DNA of 34,884 nucleotides from Candidatus Poribacteria bacterium (GTDB lineage: Bacteria > Poribacteria > WGA-4E > WGA-3G), in assembly GCA_003635315.1 (NCBI GenBank), contig PYJD01000039.1, positions 1-34,884 of the forward strand, written 5' to 3'. Under the pieces are notes generated by a model. It saw nothing but the letters and a program-made list of their open reading frames with translations. It searched no databases and was not told the DNA's origin. Of the stretch, positions 1-8,625 are shown piece after piece (the first letter of the stretch is position 1; the number at the start of each line of letters is the position of its first letter). A program made the position numbers and the translations under genes.

Positions 1-490
1 GCAGACTATTATCTTCTTCAGTCCCGGGACACATCAACCGGACTGCCAACGGAAAAAGACGCGTACCTTCTGGTGTATCGCAGAGCCACCCGATAGCACC
101 GAACTGGTGTCCGTGATGGAACTTGGATTGATTTTTATTGCGTTTGTTATACCGAGTGTTTATGAAAAAATGCGCGCCGAATTGACGATAACCATCATTG
201 GTAGACTTCGTTTCATCATAAACATAAACACCTTTGCTGTAAACTTTCTGAACTTGTTGTGTCAGAACGGATGTGACTTTGTCAAGACACCATTTGCTAC
301 GAGATAGAAACTTCGCTAAAGCCCAATATGTTGTTGTAGGTCTTGTTGATTGATAAATCTGTGTCATCGTTCCACGATGGGGTGTATTGATCAAACCCAT
401 TACGATTGTTGTAAAGTGTTTGAAGTTATTATACTTGAAGACCGACTGATATTCTGATAACATTGTTTCAAAGTGGGAAAGAGGTTGCAT
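1..490 (-). CDS. DDE transposase, N-terminal 163 residues (partial)
   Basis: The frame opens with ATG at 490 and stays open to the window edge, giving about 163 residues. An AGGAG-type ribosome-binding site lies about 6 bases upstream. Residues around 90-95 read VYVYDET, which fits the beta strand carrying the first catalytic Asp of an RNase H-like DDE transposase. The later FHHGHQFGAIG stretch is also typical of these enzymes. The protein would bind the IS ends and carry out cut-and-paste transposition. The C-terminal half with the remaining acidic residues lies outside the window. IS701/IS4-like is my best family guess; a profile search would settle it. Confidence 0.75.
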   Translation of the reverse strand, partial: MQPLSHFETMLSEYQSVFKYNNFKHFTTIVMGLINTPHRGTMTQIYQSTRPTTTYWALAKFLSRSKWCLDKVTSVLTQQVQKVYSKGVYVYDETKSTNDGYRQFGAHFFINTRYNKRNKNQSKFHHGHQFGAIGWLCDTPEGTRLFPLAVRLMCPGTEEDNSL

Positions 491-497
491 TGTAATC

Positions 498-529
498 TCC
501 TTTCAAAGATTATAAGTATTTTGAAAGGA
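498..529 (-). promoter_or_regulatory. Hairpin covering the transposase ribosome-binding site (left copy)
   Basis: TCCTTTCAAA (498-507) and TTTGAAAGGA (520-529) form a perfect 10-bp inverted repeat with a 12-base loop. In the transposase mRNA the 3' arm contains the AAAGGAG ribosome-binding site. Pairing would block initiation when a transcript enters from outside. This is like the RNA folds that protect IS10 and IS50 from neighbouring promoters. The repeat is seen directly; the role is inference. Confidence 0.6.
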
Positions 530-585
530 TAACCTATTTTCCACTTTTTGACTCTAAAAATCTTAAAACTGTCCAAACTATAGTA

Positions 586-768
586 TTTATTATAGAAGAT
601 TATAGAATTAATTCTACATACAACACCAGTGCTGTTTGTAACCGCACCATAAGTGTCAATTTAGTGATTACATGTCCTCGTAGGGAATCAACGCTGCATG
701 TGCGTATGGCATGCTGCGGGTCGAATCGAAGGAAAAACAAACATTTCCTGTATATAAAAGCGTCTCAT
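586..768. other. Non-coding stretch between IS end and tandem repeat
   Basis: No convincing gene is present. A short hairpin, GTGCTGTTTGTAACCGCAC at 629-647 (8-bp stem with one G-T pair), resembles the GC-rich hairpins seen elsewhere in the window. The open frames that begin here only exist because the following repeat lacks stops. Confidence 0.4.
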
Positions 769-972
769 GTCCAAATCAACGCCGAATCCGCTTTTGGAAT
801 TCGTCCAAATCAACGCCGAATCCGCTTTTGGAATTCGTCCAAATCAACGCCGAATCCGCTTTTGGAATTCGTCCAAATCAACGCCGAATCCGCTATTGGA
901 ATTCGTCCAAATCAACGCCGAATCCGCTTTTGGAATTCGTCCAAATCAACGCCGAATCCGCTATTGGAATTC
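769..972. repeat. 34-bp tandem repeat, six copies (minisatellite)
   Basis: Six head-to-tail copies of exactly 34 bases occupy 769-802, 803-836, 837-870, 871-904, 905-938 and 939-972. Each ends in GAATTC and contains a short TCCAAA/TTTGGA inverted pair. Copies 4 and 6 carry CTATTGG where the others have CTTTTGG, giving the order A-A-A-B-A-B. There are no unique spacers, so this is not a CRISPR array. Because 34 is not a multiple of 3, one unit is read in all three frames in turn. The plus strand has no stop in any frame across the array, which creates three overlapping spurious open frames. Confidence 0.95.
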
Positions 973-1011
973 GTCGGGTTTCGTTCCTCTACCCGACCTA
1001 CAAGAGGGTAG
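973..1011. repeat. REP-like palindromic repeat (copy 1)
   Basis: GTCGGGT (973-979) and ACCCGAC (991-997) form an inverted repeat. CTACCC (989-994) and GGGTAG (1006-1011) form a second, overlapping one. Bases 973-1003 match 12426-12456 with two differences, so this is a dispersed repeat. It directly abuts the last unit of the 34-bp array. Confidence 0.7.
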
Positions 1012-1052
1012 AAATCAATCAAATATGATTTGGTATCTGTACGTATTATAAA

Positions 1053-1610
1053 TTAGGAATTTGTAGGAATTTCAATTGAAACATTACCAGTTCTTACTGA
1101 TTCTTGATATTGTGTGAGTAAATCTTCTTCAGTTAAGTTGGGATTTTCATAGGATAGACGTAGATATTCAACAATTAGAGGATCAAATATCCTGATATGA
1201 TCAAAATAATTCATCTCAAATGTTTCATCATTTAGCGTGTTGGTTAATTGCTTCTGTAATGTATCAAAGATTTCAACGACATTAGGATCAGTAGCATTCT
1301 CGTCGCGATATATCTCAACTAACTTAACCCAGAAACCTTTCTGAAAACCCAGTTCTTCATTAAGAATTGTCTCAGAAGCCAAAAACATGGGTGTATAATC
1401 CCCGGTTTCAACAGCTTTCATTAGTGCCTCTGTCCGTCTTTGATTTACTCGCTCCATGTCTTCCATTGCCAATTGTAAGTAATTCATGGGTGTGGGTTCT
1501 GGAGGATCAATAATATCTATTATTGGTTTTGTCATCTGTTGATCACCACACCCAAAAAACACAGATGCTATAAAAACCACCAACGTCATCAATAGTCTAC
1601 TATACCGCAT
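1053..1610 (-). CDS. Putative lipoprotein of unknown function (185 aa)
   Basis: The start ATG at 1610 has a clear AAGGAG ribosome-binding site. The N-terminus is a lipoprotein signal: MRYS, a hydrophobic run, then the lipobox FFGC with the lipidated Cys at residue 21, followed by GDQQ. The mature protein should be anchored in the envelope. The rest is acidic and mostly helical, with no domain I recognise. It contains one proline-rich short linker (PPEPTP, near residue 36) just after the anchor. It lies downstream of the arabinofuranosidase gene, separated by about 215 bases that include a hairpin. Function unknown. Confidence 0.75.
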   Translation of the reverse strand: MRYSRLLMTLVVFIASVFFGCGDQQMTKPIIDIIDPPEPTPMNYLQLAMEDMERVNQRRTEALMKAVETGDYTPMFLASETILNEELGFQKGFWVKLVEIYRDENATDPNVVEIFDTLQKQLTNTLNDETFEMNYFDHIRIFDPLIVEYLRLSYENPNLTEEDLLTQYQESVRTGNVSIEIPTNS

Positions 1611-1692
1611 TTTTACTCCTTAATATCATGCGCAGAGATTATGCCATTTCAAAATGAATAGTTCTCTTAAATCCATATGTAATATTATGTTC

Positions 1693-1713
1693 GGAGCGGT
1701 TCCAAACCGCTCC
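1693..1713. repeat. GC-rich hairpin repeat
   Basis: GGAGCGGTT (1693-1701), loop CCA, AACCGCTCC (1705-1713): a perfect 9-bp stem with a 3-base loop. It is nested inside a wider pair, AATATTATG (about 1680-1688) and CATAATATT (about 1744-1752). It lies 3' of the minus-strand gene ending at 1827, but no T-run follows, so a REP/MITE-type repeat fits better than a terminator. Confidence 0.6.
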
Positions 1714-1730
1714 TACCGGGTTTCTTGGTT

Positions 1731-1769
1731 GATGTTTATATGGCATAATATTTCTTAGAAATGGTATTA
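1731..1769. repeat. 39-bp dispersed repeat (copy 1)
   Basis: This 39-base stretch containing TATTTCTTAGAAATGGTATTA matches 3750-3788 with two differences, in direct orientation. The two copies flank the arabinofuranosidase gene. The ATACCATTTCTAA part (reverse strand) is also the outer end of the 12346-12485 element, which suggests one repeat family. Confidence 0.7.
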
Positions 1770-1826
1770 GATTAGAAGCTAAGAATCTAAGAAAGTTATT
1801 CACAGATACCATTATGATATAGATAT

Positions 1827-3710
1827 TTATAATACCCAAACTGCCATTTGTCCAGCACCACGATTACTCCAAGCATAGTAAGGTATTGCGGTAATGTCGA
1901 TTTTATTGGTATTAGGTTTGGATAGGTAAAGTTGATTATCCCAATCAGATACATCATATACTAAGCCTGTACCTTTTAGTATCGTAACACCATTAAGTAA
2001 ATCACTATTATATACAGGGTTTATTGTAGCATTATCTGAAAGGGATAGCGTTTCAAACGCACCCTGGGAGTTATCAATATCTTCAAAACAGTAAAGCAAA
2101 GGTCCGCGTTGTAAGGCAGATCGTCCAAGATTATCTCTAACATGAGGATGTGCATAGATCCTATCAACAGGCATGTCCATTTTCAGATCAACTACATCAC
2201 CCGACTTCCATTGTCTCTGTATATTTATATATCCCAATGAAGTTGCTGGATTACTAAGTTCTTCTCCATTAACACTAATTGTATATTCTTTACACCATCC
2301 GGGAATACGTAAATTGAGCGTGAAGGATGTTGGTTTATCAGGCATAACAGTTATTTCTACATCCCCTGACCATGGATAATCGGTCTTTTGCGTTAATTTC
2401 AAGGATATATCACTTGTAATTGTTGTTGATGCAGAACCACCGACATATAGGTTAACCCATATATCATCTTCTGATTGCGCGTAGATATATTCACCTAAAG
2501 AACCGAATAATCGTGCAATATTTGGAGGACAGCATGCACATCCAAACCAAGGACTGCGTTCTCTGCCACCACGACTTGCTAATGGATTCTGATAGAAGAA
2601 ACCTGTTCCATCAAGAGATACTCCAGACAATGCGCCATTATATAGTGCAGTTTCTAAAACATCCATATATCGTGAGACACCATTTAATAGGAACATTCGG
2701 TGTGCCCAAAAGATTAATCCAATTGATGCACAAGTTTCAGCATATGCAGAAAAATTTGGCAATTCATAATCTTGTGTGAAACCTTCATTGTGTCCTGACG
2801 GACCCACACCGCCAGTGATATATAATCTTTTTTCGACATTTTGCCATAGTGTGTGAAGAGCACCTTTAATTTCATCATCTCCGGTCTCATTTGCAATATC
2901 TGCAGCACCAGCATATAGATACATTGCTCTTACAGCATGACCGACACATTCTTTCTGATCTTTTAGTGGTAAATGTGCCTGTGAATATGTGCCTTCGTAT
3001 TTACCATCCCGCGTGTAATGATGTTGGTATGCGCCTAATCCCCCTGGTAAATCAGGATTTTGTAATTCTTTTTCAAACACATGTGGGGATTGACCGCGCG
3101 TCGTAACAAAGTATTCTGATAATGCCATATAACGTTTTTCAGATGTTACCCGCGCTAATTTTACTAAGGCAAGTTCTATACCTTGATGCCCCGGTAATCC
3201 ATCTCTTTTTCCTGGGCCGAAAGTATTGTCAATGAGGTCTGCAAAACGACAAGCGACCTGAAGTAATTTATCCTTACCTGCAGCTTGGTAATGTGCAACA
3301 CCTGCTTCAATGAGATGACCAGCACAATATAATTCATGCATCATGCCGAGATTTTGCCATCTTTTTTCGGGTTCAACCAGAGTAAAATAGGAGTTTAGAT
3401 ATCCATCCTCCTGCTGGCTATTTGCGATTGTATCAATCACCTCATTCAGTTTTTCTTCCCACTCCGGATTAGGATGTGTGTGTAGCGTATAAGAAGCAGC
3501 TTCAATTAATTTATGAACATCGGAATCATTAAAGAAGATCCCTTCAAAGTTGCCATCCATCAGACCTGCGGCTTTTGCAAAATTGCTTATTCTTCCTGTT
3601 ATCCTGCATTGCTCAAGTTCATGTGGAATTGTTTTCTCAGAATTGGTCATTAACCGGGGTGACCAAAAACGGTCATTTATAGTAACATTTGTAAATGGGA
3701 TTGCTTTCAA
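1827..3710 (-). CDS. GH127-family beta-L-arabinofuranosidase-like glycosidase
   Basis: The 627-residue protein has the features of the GH127 / DUF1680 family, exo-enzymes that release beta-L-arabinofuranose using a zinc-bound catalytic Cys. An (alpha/alpha)6 barrel fills about residues 1-420. It carries Glu325 and Cys327 (ETC) and Cys393-Cys394 in the CACCPPN motif, corresponding to the Glu/Cys/Cys/Cys zinc site and Cys nucleophile of Bifidobacterium HypBA1. A beta-sandwich follows (about 420-620). The start is TTG at 3710, supported by GAGG eight bases upstream. No signal peptide is visible, so it is probably cytoplasmic and acts on imported oligosaccharides. Other GH127/GH146 substrates cannot be excluded. 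Confidence 0.9.
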   Translation of the reverse strand: MKAIPFTNVTINDRFWSPRLMTNSEKTIPHELEQCRITGRISNFAKAAGLMDGNFEGIFFNDSDVHKLIEAASYTLHTHPNPEWEEKLNEVIDTIANSQQEDGYLNSYFTLVEPEKRWQNLGMMHELYCAGHLIEAGVAHYQAAGKDKLLQVACRFADLIDNTFGPGKRDGLPGHQGIELALVKLARVTSEKRYMALSEYFVTTRGQSPHVFEKELQNPDLPGGLGAYQHHYTRDGKYEGTYSQAHLPLKDQKECVGHAVRAMYLYAGAADIANETGDDEIKGALHTLWQNVEKRLYITGGVGPSGHNEGFTQDYELPNFSAYAETCASIGLIFWAHRMFLLNGVSRYMDVLETALYNGALSGVSLDGTGFFYQNPLASRGGRERSPWFGCACCPPNIARLFGSLGEYIYAQSEDDIWVNLYVGGSASTTITSDISLKLTQKTDYPWSGDVEITVMPDKPTSFTLNLRIPGWCKEYTISVNGEELSNPATSLGYINIQRQWKSGDVVDLKMDMPVDRIYAHPHVRDNLGRSALQRGPLLYCFEDIDNSQGAFETLSLSDNATINPVYNSDLLNGVTILKGTGLVYDVSDWDNQLYLSKPNTNKIDITAIPYYAWSNRGAGQMAVWVL

Positions 3711-3749
3711 GGCTATTACCTCAGATTTTTATTATTATGTTGGGTGAAT

Positions 3750-3788
3750 GATGTTGATATGTCATAATATTTCTTAGAAATGGTATTA
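3750..3788. repeat. 39-bp dispersed repeat (copy 2)
   Basis: Direct-orientation partner of 1731-1769 (37 of 39 bases identical), just upstream of the arabinofuranosidase start. It may contribute to the promoter region of that gene or simply mark an old insertion. Confidence 0.7.
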
Positions 3789-3849
3789 TATATAGTGGGT
3801 TGGTTAAACAATACATAGGAAGGGAAATGGATGGTGTGTTAAGGAGAAA

Positions 3850-4524
3850 CTAACGACTTTTAATTGAAATCTGTGCGTAGGTTTCCCTTGGAAGATATTT
3901 GCTTAATACCTTATGTATATTTGCTTCAGACAGTTGTATACGAGAGATTAATACACATTGATTTCGTGAACTCCTTGCAAAAGAGGATTCAAAATCCTTG
4001 TAATCTATACGGCGTTTTGCATTTCCATTAACCTGTTGTAGTGATACCATATTGGTGTGGTCGCTGTATTCTGAAATCGGAATTATTTCCCATTTTCTCG
4101 CGTGATATTCATATTTTACAATTGGTGCCCAGCCTTGGGCGATAAATGCTTTGAGTATATCAAAGTTACAGTTTGATATAAGGACACTATACCTTACATT
4201 TCTGCGGTTTCTCACATGAAAATCTTCAAGCCCACTTTTGCTACTGACAGATGTAACGGGTATTTTCAAGGCATCTTTTAGGAAGACAATCTCCTTTAAA
4301 TCCACAATTGCTGCTTTTGGTAATTTTCTGATATTTGCTGTTTGTGTTATTGTAGTAATTTCAGATGAGGATGTCTCAGGAATAGGTAATCGTTGTGATG
4401 GCATAGGTCCACAACTAAGGGTGAGGAGAATAGTTGTTAGAAGTACAAATAATGTAGGAAATGTTGAAGAGAGTTGTATTGTGTTATATTGATAAGATAA
4501 CAATGTATTGAATGGACTCTTCAT
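3850..4524 (-). CDS. Putative lipoprotein, C39-peptidase-like fold possible (224 aa)
   Basis: I place the start at ATG 4524, with GAAGGA eight bases upstream. The frame extends to a TTG at 4566, but that has no ribosome-binding site. The N-terminus has a hydrophobic segment ending in LTLSCGPM, a lipobox with Cys near residue 38. After a Ser/Thr-rich linker, residues of about 70-224 include ILKAFIAQGWAPIVKYEYHA and a later HTNMV stretch. These recall papain-like C39 domains (GxP-IV followed by a His), but I cannot see a catalytic Cys in the usual place. Treat that as a weak hint. It follows the oxidoreductase gene on the same strand by 42 bases and may be co-transcribed. Function unknown. Confidence 0.7.
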   Translation of the reverse strand: MKSPFNTLLSYQYNTIQLSSTFPTLFVLLTTILLTLSCGPMPSQRLPIPETSSSEITTITQTANIRKLPKAAIVDLKEIVFLKDALKIPVTSVSSKSGLEDFHVRNRRNVRYSVLISNCNFDILKAFIAQGWAPIVKYEYHARKWEIIPISEYSDHTNMVSLQQVNGNAKRRIDYKDFESSFARSSRNQCVLISRIQLSEANIHKVLSKYLPRETYAQISIKSR

Positions 4525-4566
4525 TGTATCATTCCTTCGATTCAGATAGTTTATTATAACTATCAA

Positions 4567-5586
4567 TTAGTCGATTTTAACCTCAACCTCACGTTTTTCT
4601 TTCCATGATTGAACGATAGCTTCGGTTATCCGCATTGCTTGCAATCCATCTCTTCCTGTTGGTTCTGGTATTTGGTCATTCAGTAAATCATCAACTAAAG
4701 CAGCCATACGTAGAGCAAAAGTCCCATCAAATGCAAGTTGCTCCATCCGAAATATTGAGGGTCGGTATTCTTCAACAACTTGATTATCTCGTTTCATGAG
4801 TGTAGCTTTACTTAAGACATTGTCAACCACAATTTCTCCAGCAGCCCCACATATTTCTAATCGTTCAATTGGATGTATAAAATCACTATCCCAGCTTGCT
4901 AACAGAGTAGCCACTTTTTCAGAGTCATACCTTAAAGAGATAGCCATACTGGTATAGCATGCATCTTCTCCATCCCTCGCTTCATGTTTTCTGGGTTTAG
5001 CCATTTCAGCACATACAGCAACGATTTCACCGCCAAACCAACGTAATATATCAAGTGCATGTGTCTGCAGTTCATAGAGTAGATAATATTCACCTTTCCA
5101 AGTAGATGCGGGACCTCCTTGAGAAAGTTTCATATCTAAGTAATAAGTTTGTCCAATATCTCCTGCATCAAACCATTTTCTTGCATGAACATAACCGGGA
5201 GCAAATCTCCTGTTATAGTCAATTGCAAGATGAACACCCATTTCATCAGCCTTAGAGACCATCTGTTCAGCTTCATCGATTTTCAAAGATAATGGTTTTT
5301 CTGATATAACATGCTTTCCTGCATCCAGACATTCCATAACAGGTTCAAAATGTAAATGATCAGCAGTAACCACATCGACAAGATCACATTCTTCGTTTTC
5401 GAGCATTTCTTTAATTGAAGGATACCACTTATCAATACCGAGTTCATGTGCCCGAGCTTGTGCTTTATCTGTATCTATATCACAAACCGCAACCAATTCA
5501 GCCCCTTGATGTTGGAGATATCCGCGTTGATGTAATAATCCGACTCCTCCACAACCGACAGCTGCAACTTTCAATTTTCCTGCCAT
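4567..5586 (-). CDS. GFO/IDH/MocA family oxidoreductase
   Basis: NAD(P)-dependent sugar or polyol dehydrogenase family member, 339 residues. An N-terminal Rossmann fold has the glycine motif VGCGGVG (about 9-15) and the EKP motif (96-98) with the conserved Lys. The second domain has the QTHALDILRW segment with His176 and Asp179, the usual active-site pair. The start at 5586 is chosen because its GAGG lies 9 bases upstream. An ATG at 5592 in the same frame is only 3 bases from that site. Substrate cannot be told from sequence; myo-inositol, glucose and related cyclic sugars are typical. A possible lipoprotein gene follows it. Confidence 0.9.
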   Translation of the reverse strand: MAGKLKVAAVGCGGVGLLHQRGYLQHQGAELVAVCDIDTDKAQARAHELGIDKWYPSIKEMLENEECDLVDVVTADHLHFEPVMECLDAGKHVISEKPLSLKIDEAEQMVSKADEMGVHLAIDYNRRFAPGYVHARKWFDAGDIGQTYYLDMKLSQGGPASTWKGEYYLLYELQTHALDILRWFGGEIVAVCAEMAKPRKHEARDGEDACYTSMAISLRYDSEKVATLLASWDSDFIHPIERLEICGAAGEIVVDNVLSKATLMKRDNQVVEEYRPSIFRMEQLAFDGTFALRMAALVDDLLNDQIPEPTGRDGLQAMRITEAIVQSWKEKREVEVKID

Positions 5587-5719
5587 GATCATAGTCCTCT
5601 TGGTTTTGTTCTTCCCAAAATCTAACTAATCCTACATACATAATAAACAATACATAAGAAAATAGCAAGATATATTGGTAGAAGTGAGAAACTTGATCTG
5701 ACACTGTTTAAATAAAAAT

Positions 5720-5774
5720 CGCGATTCGATTATCATTGAAAGAGTGTCATGATGATGAACCGCGATTCGATTAT
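5720..5774. repeat. Direct repeat of CGCGATTCGATTAT upstream of oxidoreductase
   Basis: Two exact 14-base copies lie at 5720-5733 and 5761-5774, a 41-base start-to-start spacing (close to four DNA turns). Each is followed within about 20 bases by ATCATTGAA. They sit between the clpB stop and the oxidoreductase start. They could be paired regulator sites for the oxidoreductase gene; this is inference. Confidence 0.5.
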
Positions 5775-5811
5775 AAATTATTCAAGATGAACATCATTGA
5801 ATAGGTACAAG

Positions 5812-8400
5812 TTAGTCTTGTGGTGAGTAGAATAGAAAATTATCAATAATATAGTCAACACAAACTGCATCACCATCTTTGAATTTCCCTTCTAAGATAT
5901 CAACAGCTAATGGATTGAGTATATCTCGTTGTATTGTTCGTCTGAGGGGTCGTGCTCCGTAGACAGTATCAAATCCTCTTTCAACCAATTCTGTAGTAGC
6001 ATTATCCGTTAATGATAGTTCCATGTCTTTCTCAGCAAATCGACCACTCAGTTGAGAAAGTTCAAGCGTAACGATCTGTTTTAACTCCTCAATACCTAAC
6101 CGATCAAAGATGATAAGGTCATCGATACGGTTTAGGAATTCAGGAGGGAAATGTGATTGTAATGCATCCATAACATTTTTACGAATATCCTGAGGAGCAA
6201 GATGTGAATCGCTGATCCATTGACTCCCAATGTTAGAAGTCATAATCACGACAGCGTTTTTAAAATCAACAGTCCGTCCCTGCCCATCGGTCATTCTTCC
6301 ATCATCAAGCATTTGAAGAAGGACATTAAACACTTCTGGATGTGCCTTTTCCACTTCATCGAGTAGTATTACAGAATATGGTTTCCGTCTGAGTTCTTCA
6401 GTTAGTTGTCCTCCCTCATCATAACCTACATATCCCGGAGGAGCTCCGATGAGTCTTGAAACAGTATGTTTTTCCATATACTCGCTCATATCAATACGTA
6501 CCATAGCATTTACATCGTCAAATAGGAATTCAGCGAGTGATTTTGCCAGATGAGTTTTTCCAACGCCAGTTGGTCCCATAAATAAGAATGAACCCAAAGG
6601 ACGATCTGGATCACCCAGACCAACGCGAGAACGTCTTATAGCATTAGAGACAGCAGCCACAGCTTCATTTTGTCCAATGACATTTTCACATAGCCGTTCT
6701 TCCATGTTGAGCAATTTTTCAGTTTCACCTTCCATAAGACGGTAAACAGGAATACCAGTCCATTTTGCGACTATTTCCGCAATATCTTCGGCACCGACCC
6801 GTTCTCTTAACATATGTGTACTATTCAATTGGTTTTCAACACTTTCTCGAATGGCTTTTAGTTGTGTTTCGAGTTCTGGAATTTTCCCGTACTCCAGTTC
6901 AGATGCTTTTGTAAGATCACCCGTTCTTTTTGCTTGTTCTGCATCATTCCGTAAACCCTCAATCTGTTCCATCAAGTCACGGATTTCAGCAATTTTTGCT
7001 TTTTTATTCTTCCAATTTGCCTTGAGAACATCAGCATTCTCTTTTAATTCTGCAAGTTCAGCAATAAGTTTCTGCAATCGTTGTTTAGATACATCATCAT
7101 CATCCTTTTCAAGTGCCTGTTGTTCGATCTGCAATTGGATAATTCTTCGTTCAACTTCGTCTATTTGTTCTGGCACACTATCTATTTCAATGCGTAATCT
7201 GGAAGAGGCTTCATCTACTAAATCAACGGCTTTATCAGGTAGAAAACGGTCAGCAATATATCTTTGGGATAAGGTTGCGGCAGCGACAATAGCATTGTCT
7301 TGTATTTGTACCCCGTGATGTGTTTCATACTTCTCTTTTAATCCCCTAAGTATTGCAATAGTATCTTCTACAGATGGTTCTTGAACCATGACAGGTTGGA
7401 ATCTACGTTCAAGCGCAGCATCCTTTTCAATATGCTTACGGTATTCGTCAAGAGTGGTAGCACCAATACACTTTAGTTCTCCGCGTGCCAAAGCAGGTTT
7501 TAGCATATTTGATGCATCAACTGCCCCTTCTGCAGCGCCCGCGCCTACAATTGTATGAAGTTCGTCAATAAAAAGGATAATCTCTCCTTCTGCTTGTTCA
7601 ATATCAGAAAGAACAGCCTTCAGACGATCTTCAAATTCTCCACGATATTTACTACCAGCAATTAATGCGCCTAAATCTAATGCAATAAGTTTTTTCTCTC
7701 GAAGACTTTCAGGAACATCCCCATCTGTAATTCGTTGTGCCAGACCTTCGACGATAGCAGTTTTTCCGACACCAGGTTCACCGATGAGGACAGGATTATT
7801 CTTTCGTCTGCGTGAAAGAACTTGCATTACCCGTCGAATTTCATCATCCCGTCCGATAACAGGATCAAGTTTTCCTGTCATAGCTTCATGGGTAAGTTCT
7901 CTACCAAAGCGTTCCAGTGCTTGATATTTCTCTTCAGGATTTTGATCAGTAATCCGTTGGTTTCCTCGTATATCGACAAGTGCTTTTAGGATTTTATCTT
8001 TTGTCGCACCTGCGTTACGGAGGATTTCTCCAACTTTACCCGTTTTATTTTCGGTACAAGCAATGAGAAGGTGTTCTGTACTGATATATTCATCTTTTAG
8101 TGTAGTAGCTTCTTTTTGAGCGGATTCAATAACACCTTGGAGTGACAGAGAAATACGTAAATCAGCGTCTATTCCCTGGACTTTAGGTGAATTTTGAATA
8201 ATTTCTTTAAGTTTGTTAATAATGTCATCTGTATCGACACCTATTTTTTGACAAATTGGTACAACTATTCCATCAGTTTGTTGTATAAGAGCTAATACTA
8301 AGTGTTCAATACTTAATTCAGGATTTTTATTTTCGCTGGCAATGGTTTGGGCATTCTGTAATGCTTCTTGTGCTTTTATTGTAAATTTATCTAATCTCAT
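5812..8400 (-). CDS. clpB: ATP-dependent disaggregase ClpB
   Basis: Full-length ClpB (862 residues; the family is usually about 850-870). It is the Hsp100 disaggregase that pulls proteins out of aggregates with DnaK. Visible in order: double Clp-N repeat (1-145); first AAA+ domain with Walker A GEPGVGKT and Walker B ILFIDE; coiled-coil middle domain (about 405-530, rich in E/K/Q); linker VAKWTGIPV; second AAA+ domain with GPTGVGKT and VILLDE; and the C-terminal D2-small domain. The middle domain separates it from ClpA/ClpC. The start MRLDKFT is preceded by GAGGTGA. It appears monocistronic, between non-heat-shock genes. No CIRCE element is upstream, but other palindromes are. Confidence 0.98.
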   Translation of the reverse strand: MRLDKFTIKAQEALQNAQTIASENKNPELSIEHLVLALIQQTDGIVVPICQKIGVDTDDIINKLKEIIQNSPKVQGIDADLRISLSLQGVIESAQKEATTLKDEYISTEHLLIACTENKTGKVGEILRNAGATKDKILKALVDIRGNQRITDQNPEEKYQALERFGRELTHEAMTGKLDPVIGRDDEIRRVMQVLSRRRKNNPVLIGEPGVGKTAIVEGLAQRITDGDVPESLREKKLIALDLGALIAGSKYRGEFEDRLKAVLSDIEQAEGEIILFIDELHTIVGAGAAEGAVDASNMLKPALARGELKCIGATTLDEYRKHIEKDAALERRFQPVMVQEPSVEDTIAILRGLKEKYETHHGVQIQDNAIVAAATLSQRYIADRFLPDKAVDLVDEASSRLRIEIDSVPEQIDEVERRIIQLQIEQQALEKDDDDVSKQRLQKLIAELAELKENADVLKANWKNKKAKIAEIRDLMEQIEGLRNDAEQAKRTGDLTKASELEYGKIPELETQLKAIRESVENQLNSTHMLRERVGAEDIAEIVAKWTGIPVYRLMEGETEKLLNMEERLCENVIGQNEAVAAVSNAIRRSRVGLGDPDRPLGSFLFMGPTGVGKTHLAKSLAEFLFDDVNAMVRIDMSEYMEKHTVSRLIGAPPGYVGYDEGGQLTEELRRKPYSVILLDEVEKAHPEVFNVLLQMLDDGRMTDGQGRTVDFKNAVVIMTSNIGSQWISDSHLAPQDIRKNVMDALQSHFPPEFLNRIDDLIIFDRLGIEELKQIVTLELSQLSGRFAEKDMELSLTDNATTELVERGFDTVYGARPLRRTIQRDILNPLAVDILEGKFKDGDAVCVDYIIDNFLFYSPQD

Positions 8401-8447
8401 TTTTAATCACCTCAATAATATTCTATCAATGAATACTGAGCAAGAAC

Positions 8448-8529
8448 TGTGCCAATCTAATGGATGTTTAATTGTCATAGTTTAGATTATTATGTTTACA
8501 CATTTGGCACACGTTATGTCAATTTGACA
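8448..8529 (-). promoter_or_regulatory. clpB upstream region: palindromes and possible promoter
   Basis: Two palindromes lie upstream of clpB. TGTGCCAA (8448-8455) pairs with TTGGCACA (8504-8511), and TGTCAATTTGACA (8517-8529) is self-complementary. On the minus strand, TTGACA (8522-8517) followed 18 bases later by TAAACA could be a -35/-10 pair, with the TTGGCACA half-site inside the spacer. No heat-shock operator that I know (CIRCE, HAIR) fits. Confidence 0.35.
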
Positions 8530-8557
8530 AGTTGGGTGTAAATTACTCCTAAATGCA

Positions 8558-8589
8558 AGAAGCACGATAGTATAAACTATCGTGCTTCT
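8558..8589. terminator. Strong hairpin between LamG gene and clpB
   Basis: AGAAGCACGATAGT (8558-8571), loop ATAA, ACTATCGTGCTTCT (8576-8589): a perfect 14-bp stem. It lies 36 bases after the stop of the minus-strand LamG gene. On that strand the stem is followed by TTGCATTT, a weak T-tract, so it probably ends that transcript. An operator role for clpB is less likely. Confidence 0.6.
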
Positions 8590-8625
8590 GATTTAGAATT
8601 CTATTTCGATTGTATGATACTTGAG

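Larger units (their letters stand above)
1..585 (-). mobile_element. Insertion sequence, 5' part (left copy, runs off window)
   Basis: This stretch reads inward from its IS end near 585 to the window edge at 1. Its reverse complement matches 34543-34884 over about 342 bases. I saw one difference in that span, a silent third-position change in the transposase. Homology between the copies stops at the sequence TACTATAG, which marks the approximate IS end. The far end is outside the window, so element length, far terminal repeat and target duplication cannot be read. The transposase resembles DDE proteins of the IS4/IS701 type. Confidence 0.85.

Noticed and set aside
769..972. CRISPR array
   Set aside because: Units are contiguous with no spacers between them, and no cas genes are present.
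664..1051. Three overlapping open frames on the plus strand encoding NQRRIRFWNSSKSTP-type repeats
   Set aside because: They arise only because the 34-bp array lacks stops in each frame; the frames have no ribosome-binding site that favours one of them.
3850..4566. Start at TTG 4566 for the lipoprotein gene
   Set aside because: The ATG at 4524 has a proper GAAGGA site and gives a normal lipoprotein signal.
6851..7318. 155-aa open frame opposite clpB
   Set aside because: It lies wholly within the clpB middle domain; Ser/Phe-rich composition is typical of an antisense shadow.
8401..8560. CIRCE operator upstream of clpB
   Set aside because: No TTAGCACTC...GAGTGCTAA sequence or close variant was found.
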